Part shown: piece after piece, positions 17,895 to 26,258 of the stretch
Layout: each line of letters begins with the position of its first letter
How positions within the stretch are numbered: position 1 is the first letter of the stretch
Assembly: GCA_036490175.1 (NCBI GenBank)
Contig: DASXEJ010000332.1
Location: 1 to 49,742 of the forward strand
Direction of reading: 5' to 3'
Origin: Pirellulales bacterium
Lineage (GTDB): Bacteria; Planctomycetota; Planctomycetia; Pirellulales; JACPPG01
Length of the DNA stretch: 49,742 nucleotides
Position numbers and translations under genes: made by a program
Notes under the pieces: model-generated
Told to the model about the DNA's origin: nothing
What the model saw: the letters and a program-made list of their open reading frames with translations, nothing else
The model's database searches: none

Positions 17895-18296
17895 CTATAT
17901 TCCTAGTGCTAAAGGTCTTCCCCGGGTTCGTGACGAAGTGGACTGGAAAAGGGTGTTAAAATCGGTCACGCCCACGTTGAGCGAACCAGCGTATGGGGAG
18001 GCAAATAGCCACGATTTCTCACCGGCCGAACAGCCGTCTTCAACGTCCTCATCCGCCCAAAAGTCGCCGGGCTCCGGCAGGGGTTCGTTGTCGTCAAAAT
18101 CGGTGCCAAACTCCTCCCACCAATGCGGATTGTCGTGCTCCGGTGGCGGGACATCGTCGTCGTCCAAATCGTCCTCAGGATGGTCCTGCGACGGTGTGGA
18201 ATCGTCGGCCGCGTGGGCTACCAACTGCCACCGTGGGAGTGAGTTGCTTGGGATGAACCGGCGATACGCGGGCTGGATGCCGAATTGACGAGACAT
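17895..18296 (-). CDS. small acidic protein of unknown function, upstream of the HTH gene
   Basis: This gene encodes 133 residues from the ATG at 18296. The centre (about 35-85) is extremely acidic and Pro/Trp-containing: PEDDLDDDDVPPPEHDNPHWWEEFG, shown here only as a composition example, then TDFDDNEPLPEPGDFWADEDV. The ends are neutral or basic. There is no signal peptide or membrane segment. Its main support as a gene is the nine-base spacing to the HTH/zinc-knuckle gene on the same strand. An acidic protein next to a DNA-binding one could mimic DNA or act as a regulator, but nothing in the sequence proves this. No family recognised. Confidence 0.5.
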   Translation of the reverse strand: MSRQFGIQPAYRRFIPSNSLPRWQLVAHAADDSTPSQDHPEDDLDDDDVPPPEHDNPHWWEEFGTDFDDNEPLPEPGDFWADEDVEDGCSAGEKSWLFASPYAGSLNVGVTDFNTLFQSTSSRTRGRPLALGI

Positions 18297-18535
18297 GGTG
18301 GAAGACGAGGCCGAGAAGAAATCTGTCCTGGTCCGCGCCACCCCATGCGACGCCTCCCCAACCAGGACGCGGGCCATCGTATGCGGAAAGGTGGCCTATT
18401 TTCAAACAAAGTTTTAGACATTTTTTTGCGTATTTATGTAACTCTTTTAGATGTTAAGCGCTCGACACCGCCCACAATGGATCGCTACGATAGCAAGAGT
18501 GATTCTTACCCCTGCGGAACAGAATAGAGCCACGT
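18297..18535. promoter_or_regulatory. AT-rich divergent promoter region
   Basis: These 239 bases separate the acidic-protein gene (minus) from the gene at 18536 (plus). The part from about 18395 to 18460 is strikingly AT-rich for this genome, with a T7 run at 18421-18427 and TAGACA at 18415-18420. This is a good place for promoters in both directions. No -35/-10 pair with normal spacing stands out. Confidence 0.35.
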
Positions 18536-18841
18536 ATGACCCTTACGCCGTTTCCCCCCGCAATGCTCGACGAACTGGCGCTGAGGCTGCTTGACGTGGC
18601 GGCGGCGGTTCGGAAAATGGCAAATTCTGCCCGAGAAATGTCGTTAAACGACTTTCAATTGCACGGCAACAAGGCCCAGGAGTGGCTCAATAATCTTGAG
18701 TTGTGGGCCAGTGACGGAATCGTCCGGATGGAGCAGCACTCACTACGTGAAAGGGGAGCGCGTCGCGGAAGGGGGTTGTCCGAGCCGCCGTCACGACCGA
18801 CTAGCGAAGGGCGGCGGCGGCGAGGGAAAAAAGCCACCTAA
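18536..18841 (+). CDS. small protein with helical N-terminus and basic tail
   Basis: This gene encodes 101 residues. The first 65 residues are predicted helical with regular hydrophobic spacing (AMLDELALRLLDVAAAVRKM, then AQEWLNNLELWASDGIVRME). The last 35 are Arg/Lys/Gly-rich and probably disordered, a composition that could bind nucleic acid. No family is recognised. It is divergent from the acidic protein/HTH pair across a shared AT-rich promoter region, which hints at joint regulation. The start ATG lacks a clear ribosome-binding site. Function unknown; the coding call rests mainly on the amphipathic N-terminal pattern. Confidence 0.5.
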   Translation: MTLTPFPPAMLDELALRLLDVAAAVRKMANSAREMSLNDFQLHGNKAQEWLNNLELWASDGIVRMEQHSLRERGARRGRGLSEPPSRPTSEGRRRRGKKAT

Positions 18842-19290
18842 TTTTAGGCAAAACGATCGAACAATATGCCATATAATCTATGGGAATTGCTCGGTCAAAT
18901 TTGTCCCCAGAATGAAGGTTCATGATCCGGCGACAGAGGTGCGCGGATCTGTCGGAGAGAAGGAAAGATACCAGATCCTACAGCGCCGCCCGACGCAGGC
19001 GTCGTGCAGGACGCGGGTAGTCAGTCCCTCGAAGAGATTGCACCACTGGCGTTTGTGGGCTCAAGCCAGCCGCATCAGCGATGAGCTGGCGTCAACAAGC
19101 GACGGCATCGCACCGACGGTGCGGCCAACGTTGATGCAGACACACACACGATCGCGCATGCCTTGCGCGGTCATTGTACGTGACAGAATTGCAAATACTT
19201 CGCTACGAACGCAGGCCGTCGATTGGAGTCATTGCGAGCTGGTGCTCATCTTGCTACGTCCCACAATCAACAGGCACACGCGTCCGACGA
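18842..19290. other. gene-free interval
   Basis: There is no convincing gene in these 449 bases, although a plus-strand frame stays open through it. Its translation is low in hydrophobic residues and rich in Arg/His/Thr, as expected from GC-rich non-coding DNA. CCATATAATCTATGG (18870-18884) combines a TATAAT with a 5-bp dyad but has no -35 partner. The region probably holds the 3' untranslated end of the RRM gene. Confidence 0.4.
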
Positions 19291-19620
19291 CTAGTAGCGA
19301 CCGCCACGGCCGCCGCCACCGCCGCCTCGACCGTAGCCGCCACCACCACCGCCACCGCCGCCACGGTCTTCGCGAGGCTTCGCCTCGTTCACCGTCAGAG
19401 GGCGACCACCGTGGTCCTGGCCGTTGAGCGCGGAAATCGCGGCTTGAGCATCTTTGTCAGAGCCCATCTCGACGAATCCGAAACCTTTGCTGCGGCCCGT
19501 TTCGCGATCCTCAATGACTTGTGCGCTTTGCACTTGGCCATACTGCGAAAACATTTGCTCGAGATCCGAGCTGCTGGTGTTATAGGGGAGATTCCCTACA
19601 TACAACTTCTTGCCCACCAT
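19291..19620 (-). CDS. glycine-rich RRM RNA-binding protein
   Basis: This gene encodes 109 residues. The ATG at 19620 has a strong AGGAG six bases upstream. Residues 4-80 form one RNA recognition motif with both ribonucleoprotein signatures: LYVGNL (RNP2, about 6-11) and KGFGFVEM (RNP1, about 45-52). The C-terminus is almost pure Gly with Arg/Tyr (YGRGGGGGGRGGRY), as in cyanobacterial and planctomycete Rbp proteins, many of which respond to cold. It acts in the cytoplasm and binds single-stranded RNA. It appears to be a single-gene unit with a long leader from a possible promoter near 19787. Confidence 0.97.
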   Translation of the reverse strand: MVGKKLYVGNLPYNTSSSDLEQMFSQYGQVQSAQVIEDRETGRSKGFGFVEMGSDKDAQAAISALNGQDHGGRPLTVNEAKPREDRGGGGGGGGGYGRGGGGGGRGGRY

Positions 19621-19786
19621 TCATCTCCTGTGCGAGGGCGTTCCGACCCGTTCTTGGCGTTGCGGGTCATTTGACTCAAGGGGCCTCGCTCGGCCCAAAC
19701 GTGGGAATGGTGATCGAGGTCACGGAGGACAGATCAGCACGACTCGGCGTCCCGTACCCCACTCTCGACGAACCAACCGAAGCGAA

Positions 19787-19795
19787 AGTATAGCA
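19787..19795 (-). promoter_or_regulatory. extended -10 promoter upstream of the RRM gene
   Basis: On the minus strand TGCTATACT reads as an extended -10 element (TGn followed by a five-of-six match to TATAAT). No -35 box is needed for that class, and none is seen. The leader to the ATG at 19620 would be about 160 bases, long enough for temperature-dependent structure. Confidence 0.35.
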
Positions 19796-19887
19796 GGAAA
19801 GCGAGCAAGGGAATACGTCCAGCGGAAAAATGCCGAGTCCCTTTGGCCACTTGAATGCCGAATCCGAGGACGAGACGGGCACAGGTG

Positions 19888-21534
19888 TCAGGGGTTTCCA
19901 GACGGGCTCGTCGGAGCAGGAGAAATGAGTGCCGCCGGGTCGACCAAATTCAGGTAGTGGCCGTGATCAGCCGTGAGGATTACCGCAGTGTTATCCCAGC
20001 TTTTATGAGCTTCGATCCAGGCGATCACCGTGCGAAAGGCAGCGTCGCCGCTGAGGACCGCGCCGATCGAGTTGTCAATGTTGTCGTCGTGATTGGCCCA
20101 GTCCACGTCGCCGGACTCGATCATCAACCAGAATCCGGCTTTATTCGTCGAGAGCACGTCAAGCGCTGCCTGCGACATGTCGGCCAAAGTCGGGTTCTCA
20201 TCGAGATCCGCGCGCGTGTAGGCTTCGGCCAGCCGCTTTACTCCGATTGCGGGGTCATAACCGCCATCGGCGGTAGCGAAGGGGAGATGGGCCGTCGCAG
20301 CGCCAAAGAAGCCAAAAAGGCGGCGCTTTTGGCTGGCTGCGGCTGCCGCGGCTTCGCGAAGCGCTCGAGGCCCGTTTACGCCCGTCTGGCGTTGCACGAC
20401 GACGTAGTGACCCCCGCGACTGGCGTCAATTCGCTCGAGGTCCTTGTCGGTAATGTATTTGTTGCCAGGGACGAAATTTGCGCCTTGCTTACTGTCGGCT
20501 TCCACGCTTACGCCCCAGCCGGCGCCCAACAAGACATCAACACCAGCGAGCGGCTGCGTGCGATGCGCGATCGAAGGAATGCCTAGCAAGTCACGGGTTA
20601 AGTCCTGGAAATCGTCGCGCCATACATTGTGCGCGTAAGCGCAAGCCGGAGTCGCGTGACTGATTGGTACGCTTGTAACGACGCCGATGGCCATGCCCTT
20701 TTCTTGCAACTCATGTGCGACCGTACGGACCTGTCGTCCCTGGGGATCGACGTTGACCGAATCGTTGTACGTTTTGATGCCAGCGCACAGGCTGGTGGCC
20801 GATGCGGCTGAGTCCGTTACCGCGTGCTGGCATTCGCGCATTTTGGCAATCAGGTAACCAGGATCATCCCCCGCGGTCCAAGGACTCAGGCCGCCGTGGC
20901 GCGCGCAGTAGCCACCCATCAATCTGTCATCGCCGACGAGCACCGTTTGCGCATTAATGTCGACAGTTAGTTCGGCACTATAGGGCGACGAGACGAAATA
21001 CCCAAAATCGGTTGACACGCCCCGATAATCGAGAAAATCGAGCCCCGTCCCGCGCCCCTCGCGGTAGCCGACTTTGCCGGAATTGTAGATGGCTGCCGCC
21101 CGAGTCGTTTGCCAGTCCATGCCATCGAACACGATCAGGATGACATTTTTCTTGCCGGCGGCTACCGCGGCCCGCTGTAGGCGGGCGATATCGGTCTGGT
21201 CGAAATAGACGGCTTGCGGATCGAGCGTGTCAGCCGGGACTCGCCCATAGAGTTCGGCCAAGCGGGCCGCATCGCGATAGATGGTTCGTTCACCGCAAAA
21301 TGCGGATAGGTCGATGCCGAATGTGTATGCGGGAATCAGGCGATTGGAATGGTTTGTCCAGCCCGCGTATTTGGCTGGGTCAGGCCCCCAATAGCCCCAA
21401 GCGACAGTACCTTCTGAGATGGCCTTGGTTTGTAATTCTCTGAGATGATCGGCCCCGACTGGCGTACAAAACAGGAATGTGGAAAGTAAAAACGCGGAGT
21501 AGAACGATGGTGGAATCGGCCAAGACAGCATCAT
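19888..21534 (-). CDS. exported alkaline phosphatase
   Basis: This gene encodes 548 residues (ATG at 21534; a second ATG follows directly). A signal peptide of about 28 residues ends TPVGADH. The alkaline phosphatase fold is clear. DGMDW at 137-141 gives a metal-binding Asp; TDSAASAT at 240-247 carries the nucleophilic Ser242; ESGDVDWANHDDN supplies metal-binding Glu, Asp and His; and TADHGHY supplies the last Asp-His pair. It hydrolyses phosphate monoesters outside the cytoplasm using two zinc and one magnesium ion in the classic family. No Pho box is apparent. The upstream, divergent methyltransferase gene is not functionally linked in any obvious way. The length suits the family. Confidence 0.95.
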   Translation of the reverse strand: MMLSWPIPPSFYSAFLLSTFLFCTPVGADHLRELQTKAISEGTVAWGYWGPDPAKYAGWTNHSNRLIPAYTFGIDLSAFCGERTIYRDAARLAELYGRVPADTLDPQAVYFDQTDIARLQRAAVAAGKKNVILIVFDGMDWQTTRAAAIYNSGKVGYREGRGTGLDFLDYRGVSTDFGYFVSSPYSAELTVDINAQTVLVGDDRLMGGYCARHGGLSPWTAGDDPGYLIAKMRECQHAVTDSAASATSLCAGIKTYNDSVNVDPQGRQVRTVAHELQEKGMAIGVVTSVPISHATPACAYAHNVWRDDFQDLTRDLLGIPSIAHRTQPLAGVDVLLGAGWGVSVEADSKQGANFVPGNKYITDKDLERIDASRGGHYVVVQRQTGVNGPRALREAAAAAASQKRRLFGFFGAATAHLPFATADGGYDPAIGVKRLAEAYTRADLDENPTLADMSQAALDVLSTNKAGFWLMIESGDVDWANHDDNIDNSIGAVLSGDAAFRTVIAWIEAHKSWDNTAVILTADHGHYLNLVDPAALISPAPTSPSGNP

Positions 21535-21760
21535 GATGACGGCTCTACGCGGCGGGACGAAGTAAGCGGAGAAATTGCGGGGCAGGCTTCCGAAATCTTC
21601 CTTCCTAGTGTAACCACCCGACCGACGGCCGCCACGGGTATCTGTTCTTGGCTTGCGACTTCGTTACGTTCCTGGCGCCAGCGGCGAGTGACTTGTTTGG
21701 CTTGGGCTGACGCGGAAGAATGATCACATCATCGCTATTTGGTTAACTGTTTTTCTTGAC

Positions 21761-21778
21761 GGAGGATCCCAGCTCGTG
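21761..21778 (+). promoter_or_regulatory. ribosome-binding site and GTG start of the methyltransferase
   Basis: GGAGG at 21761-21765 lies ten bases before a GTG at 21776. No ATG in the right frame lies closer, and the reading frame begins EQVSPARTIAQML immediately after it, so the GTG is the likely start. Confidence 0.7.
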
Positions 21779-22783
21779 GAACAAGTCTCACCGGCCCGCA
21801 CGATCGCGCAGATGCTAAATGGCCACTTGCTCACCCAATCCCTGTATGTGGCAGCCCGTCTGGGCCTTGCCGATTTGTTGGCCGGCCAGCCGCTCACGGC
21901 GGACGAATTGGCCGTTCGCACCGCCACCCATGCCCCGTCGCTTTATCGACTGCTGAGAACATTGTCGAGCCTGGGAGTCTTTCATGAAGACGGCCAGGAA
22001 AAGTTCCACCTCACGCCACTGGCCGAGTGCCTCCAGAAGGATCACGAGGATTCGCAATGGGCATTGGCGATGATGATCGGCGAGGAGCCTTTTCACGCCT
22101 GGGGAGACTTGCTGTATAGCGTCCAGACTGGAGGTTGTGCTTTTCAAAAGGCCTATGGGAAACCGCTGTTCGAGTTTCTCGGTGAGCATCCAGAAAAAGC
22201 TCGAATCTTTGACGCGGCTATGACAAGCGTGCATGGACGCGAGAGTGCCGCGATGCTCGACGCGTATGACCTGACAGGTACCAGCACGTTCGTCGACGTT
22301 GGTGGTGGCAACGGCAAGACATTGATCGCGGTGCTGAACCGCTATCCTTCTATGCAGGGAGTGCTCTTCGACTTGCCGCATGTGGTCGAGGCCGCCGCGC
22401 CTCATTTCCAAAAGGCCGGACTCGCCGCGCGCCAACGTAGCGTGGGCGGCAGTTTCTTTACAGATATTCCCACGGGAGGCGATGTCTACTTGCTGCGGCA
22501 TATCATTCACGACTGGTATGACGAGCAGGCGACACAGATTCTGCATAATTGCCGGCGCGCCATGCATGAAGGCGCAAAGCTGCTTGTCGTGGAAAGCGTC
22601 ATTCTGCCGGGCAACGAACCAGCGGTAGGCAAGATGCTCGACCTGGCGATGATGGTTTTGCCGGGGGGCATGGAGCGCACCGAGGTGCAATACCGTGAGT
22701 TGCTCGCGGCCGCAGGATTGCGGTTAGAGCGTGTCGTCCCGACGTCGGCTGACGTTCGCGTCATCGAGGCACGGCCAGTCTAG
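21776..22783 (+). CDS. SAM-dependent O-methyltransferase (plant-OMT/hydroxyneurosporene type)
   Basis: This gene encodes 335 residues from a GTG at 21776. An N-terminal winged-helix dimerisation domain (about 8-85, with LYVAARLGLADLLAG and SLYRLLRTLSSLGVF) precedes a Rossmann methyltransferase domain. Its SAM-binding loop is VDVGGGNG at 173-180. DLPHVVE follows, then RHIIHDWYDE (241-250), where His245 corresponds to the catalytic base region of this family. The acceptor is an unknown small molecule, often an aromatic hydroxyl. It is divergent from the alkaline phosphatase and convergent with the MOSC gene, so it appears to be a single-gene unit. The length is normal and no residue is obviously missing. 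Confidence 0.93.
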   Translation: MEQVSPARTIAQMLNGHLLTQSLYVAARLGLADLLAGQPLTADELAVRTATHAPSLYRLLRTLSSLGVFHEDGQEKFHLTPLAECLQKDHEDSQWALAMMIGEEPFHAWGDLLYSVQTGGCAFQKAYGKPLFEFLGEHPEKARIFDAAMTSVHGRESAAMLDAYDLTGTSTFVDVGGGNGKTLIAVLNRYPSMQGVLFDLPHVVEAAAPHFQKAGLAARQRSVGGSFFTDIPTGGDVYLLRHIIHDWYDEQATQILHNCRRAMHEGAKLLVVESVILPGNEPAVGKMLDLAMMVLPGGMERTEVQYRELLAAAGLRLERVVPTSADVRVIEARPV

Positions 22784-22851
22784 CCGTGAGCGAACGTTTC
22801 GCGAGCCGGGTGCGAGGCGGCGAAATGACAGATTATTTCGGCTCATCTGTC

Positions 22852-23646
22852 TCACGCCGCCACCACGCCGAGAATCCGTACTTCGTCCCCAACCCGAATT
22901 GTGCCACCCGTGCTGATTGGGCTGAGGCGTGTGTTGACAGACAATCGATAAAAGTGGTCGAACCTTTCCGGCGCCGCCCAACTCGGCAACGTTTCGCGTC
23001 GCCGGTCGGCAAAATGGCGGGCGAATTGCGGATAGATCTCTCCCGTTTCAGGATGGCGCGTCGGGACCACACAGCGTTGGCACGGCGTGACACCGTCGAA
23101 GACAATGTCGCCGATCTCGAAACGCACGACATGCCGATCGTCGGCAACCAGCCTATCTTCACAGAAGGGAGCATCTCCATCGATCTCGATATTGGCCCGA
23201 AAACGGGCTCGTACTTCGTCTTCGGCGATGCCTGCAAACCAGCGGCCCAGTTCGCCGACCGTTTGTCGACTGACGATCGTCGGGCCGGGCGAATCGGTGT
23301 CGTCTGGAAAGCCTGCGAGTTGGTTTTCCACGAGCATGATCCGCTTGCCGAAGAACTCGGTCAAATACGACTCAAGCCGTGGTACTTCCCTGGGCAAATG
23401 AAAAACCTTCTGAACTCCGTCGTTTGGCGAGGATAATGTGACATTGTTCAGATCTGTACTAAATTTTGCGCGAAGCAAATGAATATGAGGTGTGGCCTTG
23501 GCGTTGACCCAGGCGCCTTGGGTGTCGCGCAAGGCGTAGCGACGATCATTCGCCAGGGCGCCTGTCGGCAGGATATGCGCCTCGTTCAGTGCATGACCGT
23601 CGAGCGATTTAATTGGGTAAATCGCAATCCGCGATAGTCGGATCAT
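22852..23646 (-). CDS. MOSC domain protein (YcbX-like)
   Basis: About 264 residues. Two in-frame ATGs (23655 and 23646) lie near GAGGAT; the second has the more usable spacing. A MOSC N-terminal beta-barrel (IYPIKSLDGHAL) is followed by the MOSC domain with GPTIVSRQTVGEL, FRANIEIDG and PCQRCVVPTRHPETG, which includes the conserved Cys expected to bind the molybdenum cofactor or sulfur. YcbX-type proteins reduce N-hydroxylated compounds using molybdenum cofactor. There is no 2Fe-2S ferredoxin domain at the C-terminus, unlike E. coli YcbX, so it would need a separate electron donor. It ends 68 bases from the converging methyltransferase gene. Confidence 0.92.
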   Translation of the reverse strand: MIRLSRIAIYPIKSLDGHALNEAHILPTGALANDRRYALRDTQGAWVNAKATPHIHLLRAKFSTDLNNVTLSSPNDGVQKVFHLPREVPRLESYLTEFFGKRIMLVENQLAGFPDDTDSPGPTIVSRQTVGELGRWFAGIAEDEVRARFRANIEIDGDAPFCEDRLVADDRHVVRFEIGDIVFDGVTPCQRCVVPTRHPETGEIYPQFARHFADRRRETLPSWAAPERFDHFYRLSVNTRLSPISTGGTIRVGDEVRILGVVAA

Positions 23647-23685
23647 GAACGCCATATCCTCATAAGGGGGCCGAACGTCGACACT

Positions 23686-23880
23686 TTAAAACAGTGTGTA
23701 GATAAAAGGCGCCGCGCCCGTTCCCGCCAACAACACGAGGATGCCAACTAATCCCATGACGAGCAGAATCGGCAATAGCCACCATTTCTTGTTCTGAGCG
23801 AGAAAATACAGGAATTCGGTGAACAGGCTGTTACGGCCTTGGTTCTTCAGGTCATCGAAGGATTTTGGTGCTTCTGACAT
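23686..23880 (-). CDS. DUF5989 small membrane protein
   Basis: This gene encodes 64 residues from the ATG at 23880. It has a hydrophilic N-terminus (MSEAPKSFDDLKNQGR), the motif FLYFLAQNKKWWLLPIL, and one membrane helix of about 23 residues ending AGTGAAPFIYTLF. The short EFLYFLA...KKWWLLP pattern is characteristic of DUF5989, which commonly follows carbamoyltransferase and SxtJ genes, exactly as here. It is the third gene of that set, 68 bases after the SxtJ-like gene. The exact role is unknown. Confidence 0.85.
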   Translation of the reverse strand: MSEAPKSFDDLKNQGRNSLFTEFLYFLAQNKKWWLLPILLVMGLVGILVLLAGTGAAPFIYTLF

Positions 23881-23948
23881 TGGATCCAAAAACTCCGCTG
23901 GGAGAAGCCCGCCTGACACTGGTCGCGACGGGCACGGCGATGGACTGG

Positions 23949-24389
23949 CTAGGATTGTCGGAAATAGCTCTCGTGGCCCGGTGGATGCGCCTTGGGTTGC
24001 CAATAAGTCTTTGCGCGGTGGTCGATGCCGCGCTCCAGGGCGTCGCGTCCTATCAGGCGAAATACCAGGCTCACCGGTAGAAAAAGCAGAAAATAAATGA
24101 TCGCGAGGACTACCTCGCCCATGACCAGCCCGAGAGGTAATGCGAGCAGCATTGCGCCGACGAACGGCCATCGCAGTGCTTGCGGGCATAAGATCGCCAG
24201 CGTCGCGGCGATAACGCCCAGGGCGGCCAGCGTGGTGAGCACGACTTGCTGCATTTGCGTAGAGTCGGCCAGTGGCCAGGGCTTGCCGTCGAACAGCCAA
24301 CCTAGCATCGGCAATCCTGCCAATGCGATCCACCCGAATTGCCGTAGTTGGCGGTCGGTTGGCTGCCACGAGACGTCTATCAGGGCCAT
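23949..24389 (-). CDS. SxtJ-like membrane protein
   Basis: This gene encodes 146 residues from the ATG at 24389. There are about four hydrophobic segments: about 18-32, 45-68, 74-88 and 90-112. The last is FLLFLPVSLVFRLIGRDAL, a signature of the SxtJ family. The soluble C-terminus contains YWQPKAHPPGHESYFRQ, typical of the family. SxtJ was named from the saxitoxin cluster, where it accompanies the carbamoyltransferase SxtI; its own activity is not established. It starts 30 bases after the carbamoyltransferase stop (24420) on the same strand, so the genes are almost certainly one operon. Confidence 0.88.
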   Translation of the reverse strand: MALIDVSWQPTDRQLRQFGWIALAGLPMLGWLFDGKPWPLADSTQMQQVVLTTLAALGVIAATLAILCPQALRWPFVGAMLLALPLGLVMGEVVLAIIYFLLFLPVSLVFRLIGRDALERGIDHRAKTYWQPKAHPPGHESYFRQS

Positions 24390-24419
24390 ATGTAGTAGTT
24401 CCGTCGAGGATTTTGACGA

Positions 24420-26258
24420 TTAATCGAGTTGAAACTGGGCCAGATGTTTAGCTTTGTCTTCGTCGGCAACCTGCGGCTGATCTTCGCGGAGGATGATCTG
24501 TCGACCCATGACGAGAACGTCCATCTCGGTCATCAACAAGCAGCGGTAAGCATCTTCCGGCGTACACACGATCGGTTCGCTACGGATATTGAAGCTGGTA
24601 TTAATGAGCACGGGGCATCCGGTCTTCTCGTGGAATTTAGTCAGCAGATTGTGGAACAACGGGTTCCGCACCCGATCGATCGTCTGCACCCGCGCGGAAT
24701 AGTCGACATGCGTGATTGCCGGCAGGGTCGATCGCTTATGGTTGAGCTTATCGATCCCGAAGGCCTGTTGATAATCGTCCGCCAATTCTGTGCGCAGCTC
24801 CTGACGCACTGGCGCCACTTGCAGCATGTAGGGGCTGTCTTCCAAAGGTCGCATCTCGAAGCACTTGTCGACTTCCTCCTGCAATACGACGGGAGCGAAC
24901 GGCCGGAAGGATTCACGAAACTTGATTTTCAAATTCATCACCGATTGCATTTTCTCGCTGCGCGGATCGCCGATGATGCTGCGGGCGCCCAGGGCGCGCG
25001 GTCCGAATTCCATGCGTCCTTGAAACCAACCGACAACTTTTTCCTGGGTGATGAGCGAGCTGACTTGATCGCAGAGGTCATCTTCCGAAGCACATGTGGT
25101 GTAGACGGCGCCCGTGCTGTCGAGAAACTCAACGATCTCGTCGTCGCTAAACGAAGGGCCGAGAAACGATCCCTTCTGCTGATCGTATCTTCGTGGATGA
25201 CGCGGTCTATCGAGCAATTGATGCCAGATGAACAGTGCCGTGCCGAGTGCCCCGCCGGCATCGCCCGCCGCCGGCTGAATCCACACATTCTGGAACGGGC
25301 CCTCGCGGAGAATGCGACCGTTGCCGACGCAATTCAACGCCACACCGCCGGCCAAAACTAGATTCTTCAAGCCAGTGCGGGCGTGAACGTGCCGCGCGCA
25401 GCGTAGCATCACATCTTCGGTGACTACCTGAATCGACGCAGCCAGGTCCATCTCGCGCTGCGTGACGCGAGATTCAGGTTGCCGCGGTTCGCCGCCGAAG
25501 AGCTTGTGAAATCTTGGGCCGGTCATCGTCAGTCCCTGGCAATAGTTGAAGTAGCTCATATCCAGCCGGAATGAGCCATCTTCCTTCAGGTCGATGAGAT
25601 GCTCACGGATTAGTTTCTCGTACAAGGGGCGCCCGTAGGGGGCCAGTCCCATCAGCTTGTATTCGCCGCTGTTGACGCGAAAGCCGGTATAGAACGTGAA
25701 GGCCGAATACAATAGTCCCAGCGAATGCGGGAAGCGGATTTCCTCATCGAGGCAGATTTTATTGCCGCGTCCAATGCCGGCGCACGTCGTGCTCCACTCG
25801 CCGACACCGTCGAGGGTCAGAATCGCGGCTTCGTGGAATGGCGAAGGGAAGAAAGCGCTTGCGGCATGTGATTCGTGATGGTCGGTGAAAATGTATCGCC
25901 CCTTGTAGCGATTCTGCAGCCCGCGATCCAATTCGCGCGGCAGGTGCAGCTTCTGCTTGAGCCACAAGGGAAGCGCCATGCGGAATGAGCGAAATCCGGC
26001 AGGGGCGTAGGCAAGATAAGTCTCGAGCAATCGCTCGAATTTCGTCAGTGGCTTGTCGTAAAAGCCGACGTAGTCGAGATCCTCGGGCCGTAACGTGGCG
26101 GCCGATAGGCAATAATCGATCGCGTTCTGAGGGAAACCGTGGTCGTGCTTTTTACGCGTGAACCGCTCTTCCTGAGCAGCCGCCACGATTTCGCCGTCCA
26201 CTACCAGCGCCGCCGCGGAATCGTGGTAAAAGGCCGAAATGCCGAGGATCGCCGTCAT
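24420..26258 (-). CDS. carbamoyltransferase (NodU/TobZ/SxtI type)
   Basis: This gene encodes 612 residues. The ATG at 26258 follows GAGG; an ATG four codons upstream overlaps that site. The N-terminal domain is of the Kae1-like ASKHA type: MTAILGISAFYHDSAAAL, AQEERFTRKKHD, then FTDHHESHAASAFF, whose His127 and His131 are the metal ligands. VLAGGVALNCVGNG and PAAGDAGGALG complete that site. The C-terminal domain has FGPRALGARSIIGDPR, FRPFAPVV and PVLINTSFNIRSEPIV. The enzyme makes carbamoyl-adenylate from carbamoyl phosphate and ATP and transfers the carbamoyl group to a hydroxyl of a natural product or glycan. It is followed by SxtJ-like and DUF5989 genes. The acceptor is unknown, and no biosynthetic cluster adjoins it. 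Confidence 0.96.
   Translation of the reverse strand: MTAILGISAFYHDSAAALVVDGEIVAAAQEERFTRKKHDHGFPQNAIDYCLSAATLRPEDLDYVGFYDKPLTKFERLLETYLAYAPAGFRSFRMALPLWLKQKLHLPRELDRGLQNRYKGRYIFTDHHESHAASAFFPSPFHEAAILTLDGVGEWSTTCAGIGRGNKICLDEEIRFPHSLGLLYSAFTFYTGFRVNSGEYKLMGLAPYGRPLYEKLIREHLIDLKEDGSFRLDMSYFNYCQGLTMTGPRFHKLFGGEPRQPESRVTQREMDLAASIQVVTEDVMLRCARHVHARTGLKNLVLAGGVALNCVGNGRILREGPFQNVWIQPAAGDAGGALGTALFIWHQLLDRPRHPRRYDQQKGSFLGPSFSDDEIVEFLDSTGAVYTTCASEDDLCDQVSSLITQEKVVGWFQGRMEFGPRALGARSIIGDPRSEKMQSVMNLKIKFRESFRPFAPVVLQEEVDKCFEMRPLEDSPYMLQVAPVRQELRTELADDYQQAFGIDKLNHKRSTLPAITHVDYSARVQTIDRVRNPLFHNLLTKFHEKTGCPVLINTSFNIRSEPIVCTPEDAYRCLLMTEMDVLVMGRQIILREDQPQVADEDKAKHLAQFQLD

Noticed and set aside
18870-18884. 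TATAAT with a 5-bp dyad
   Set aside because: No -35 element and no downstream plus-strand gene that would use it.
18696-19427. Long plus-strand open frame across the gap before the RRM gene
   Set aside because: Composition is Arg/His/Thr-rich and it runs into the antisense of the RRM gene; a by-product of GC-rich sequence.
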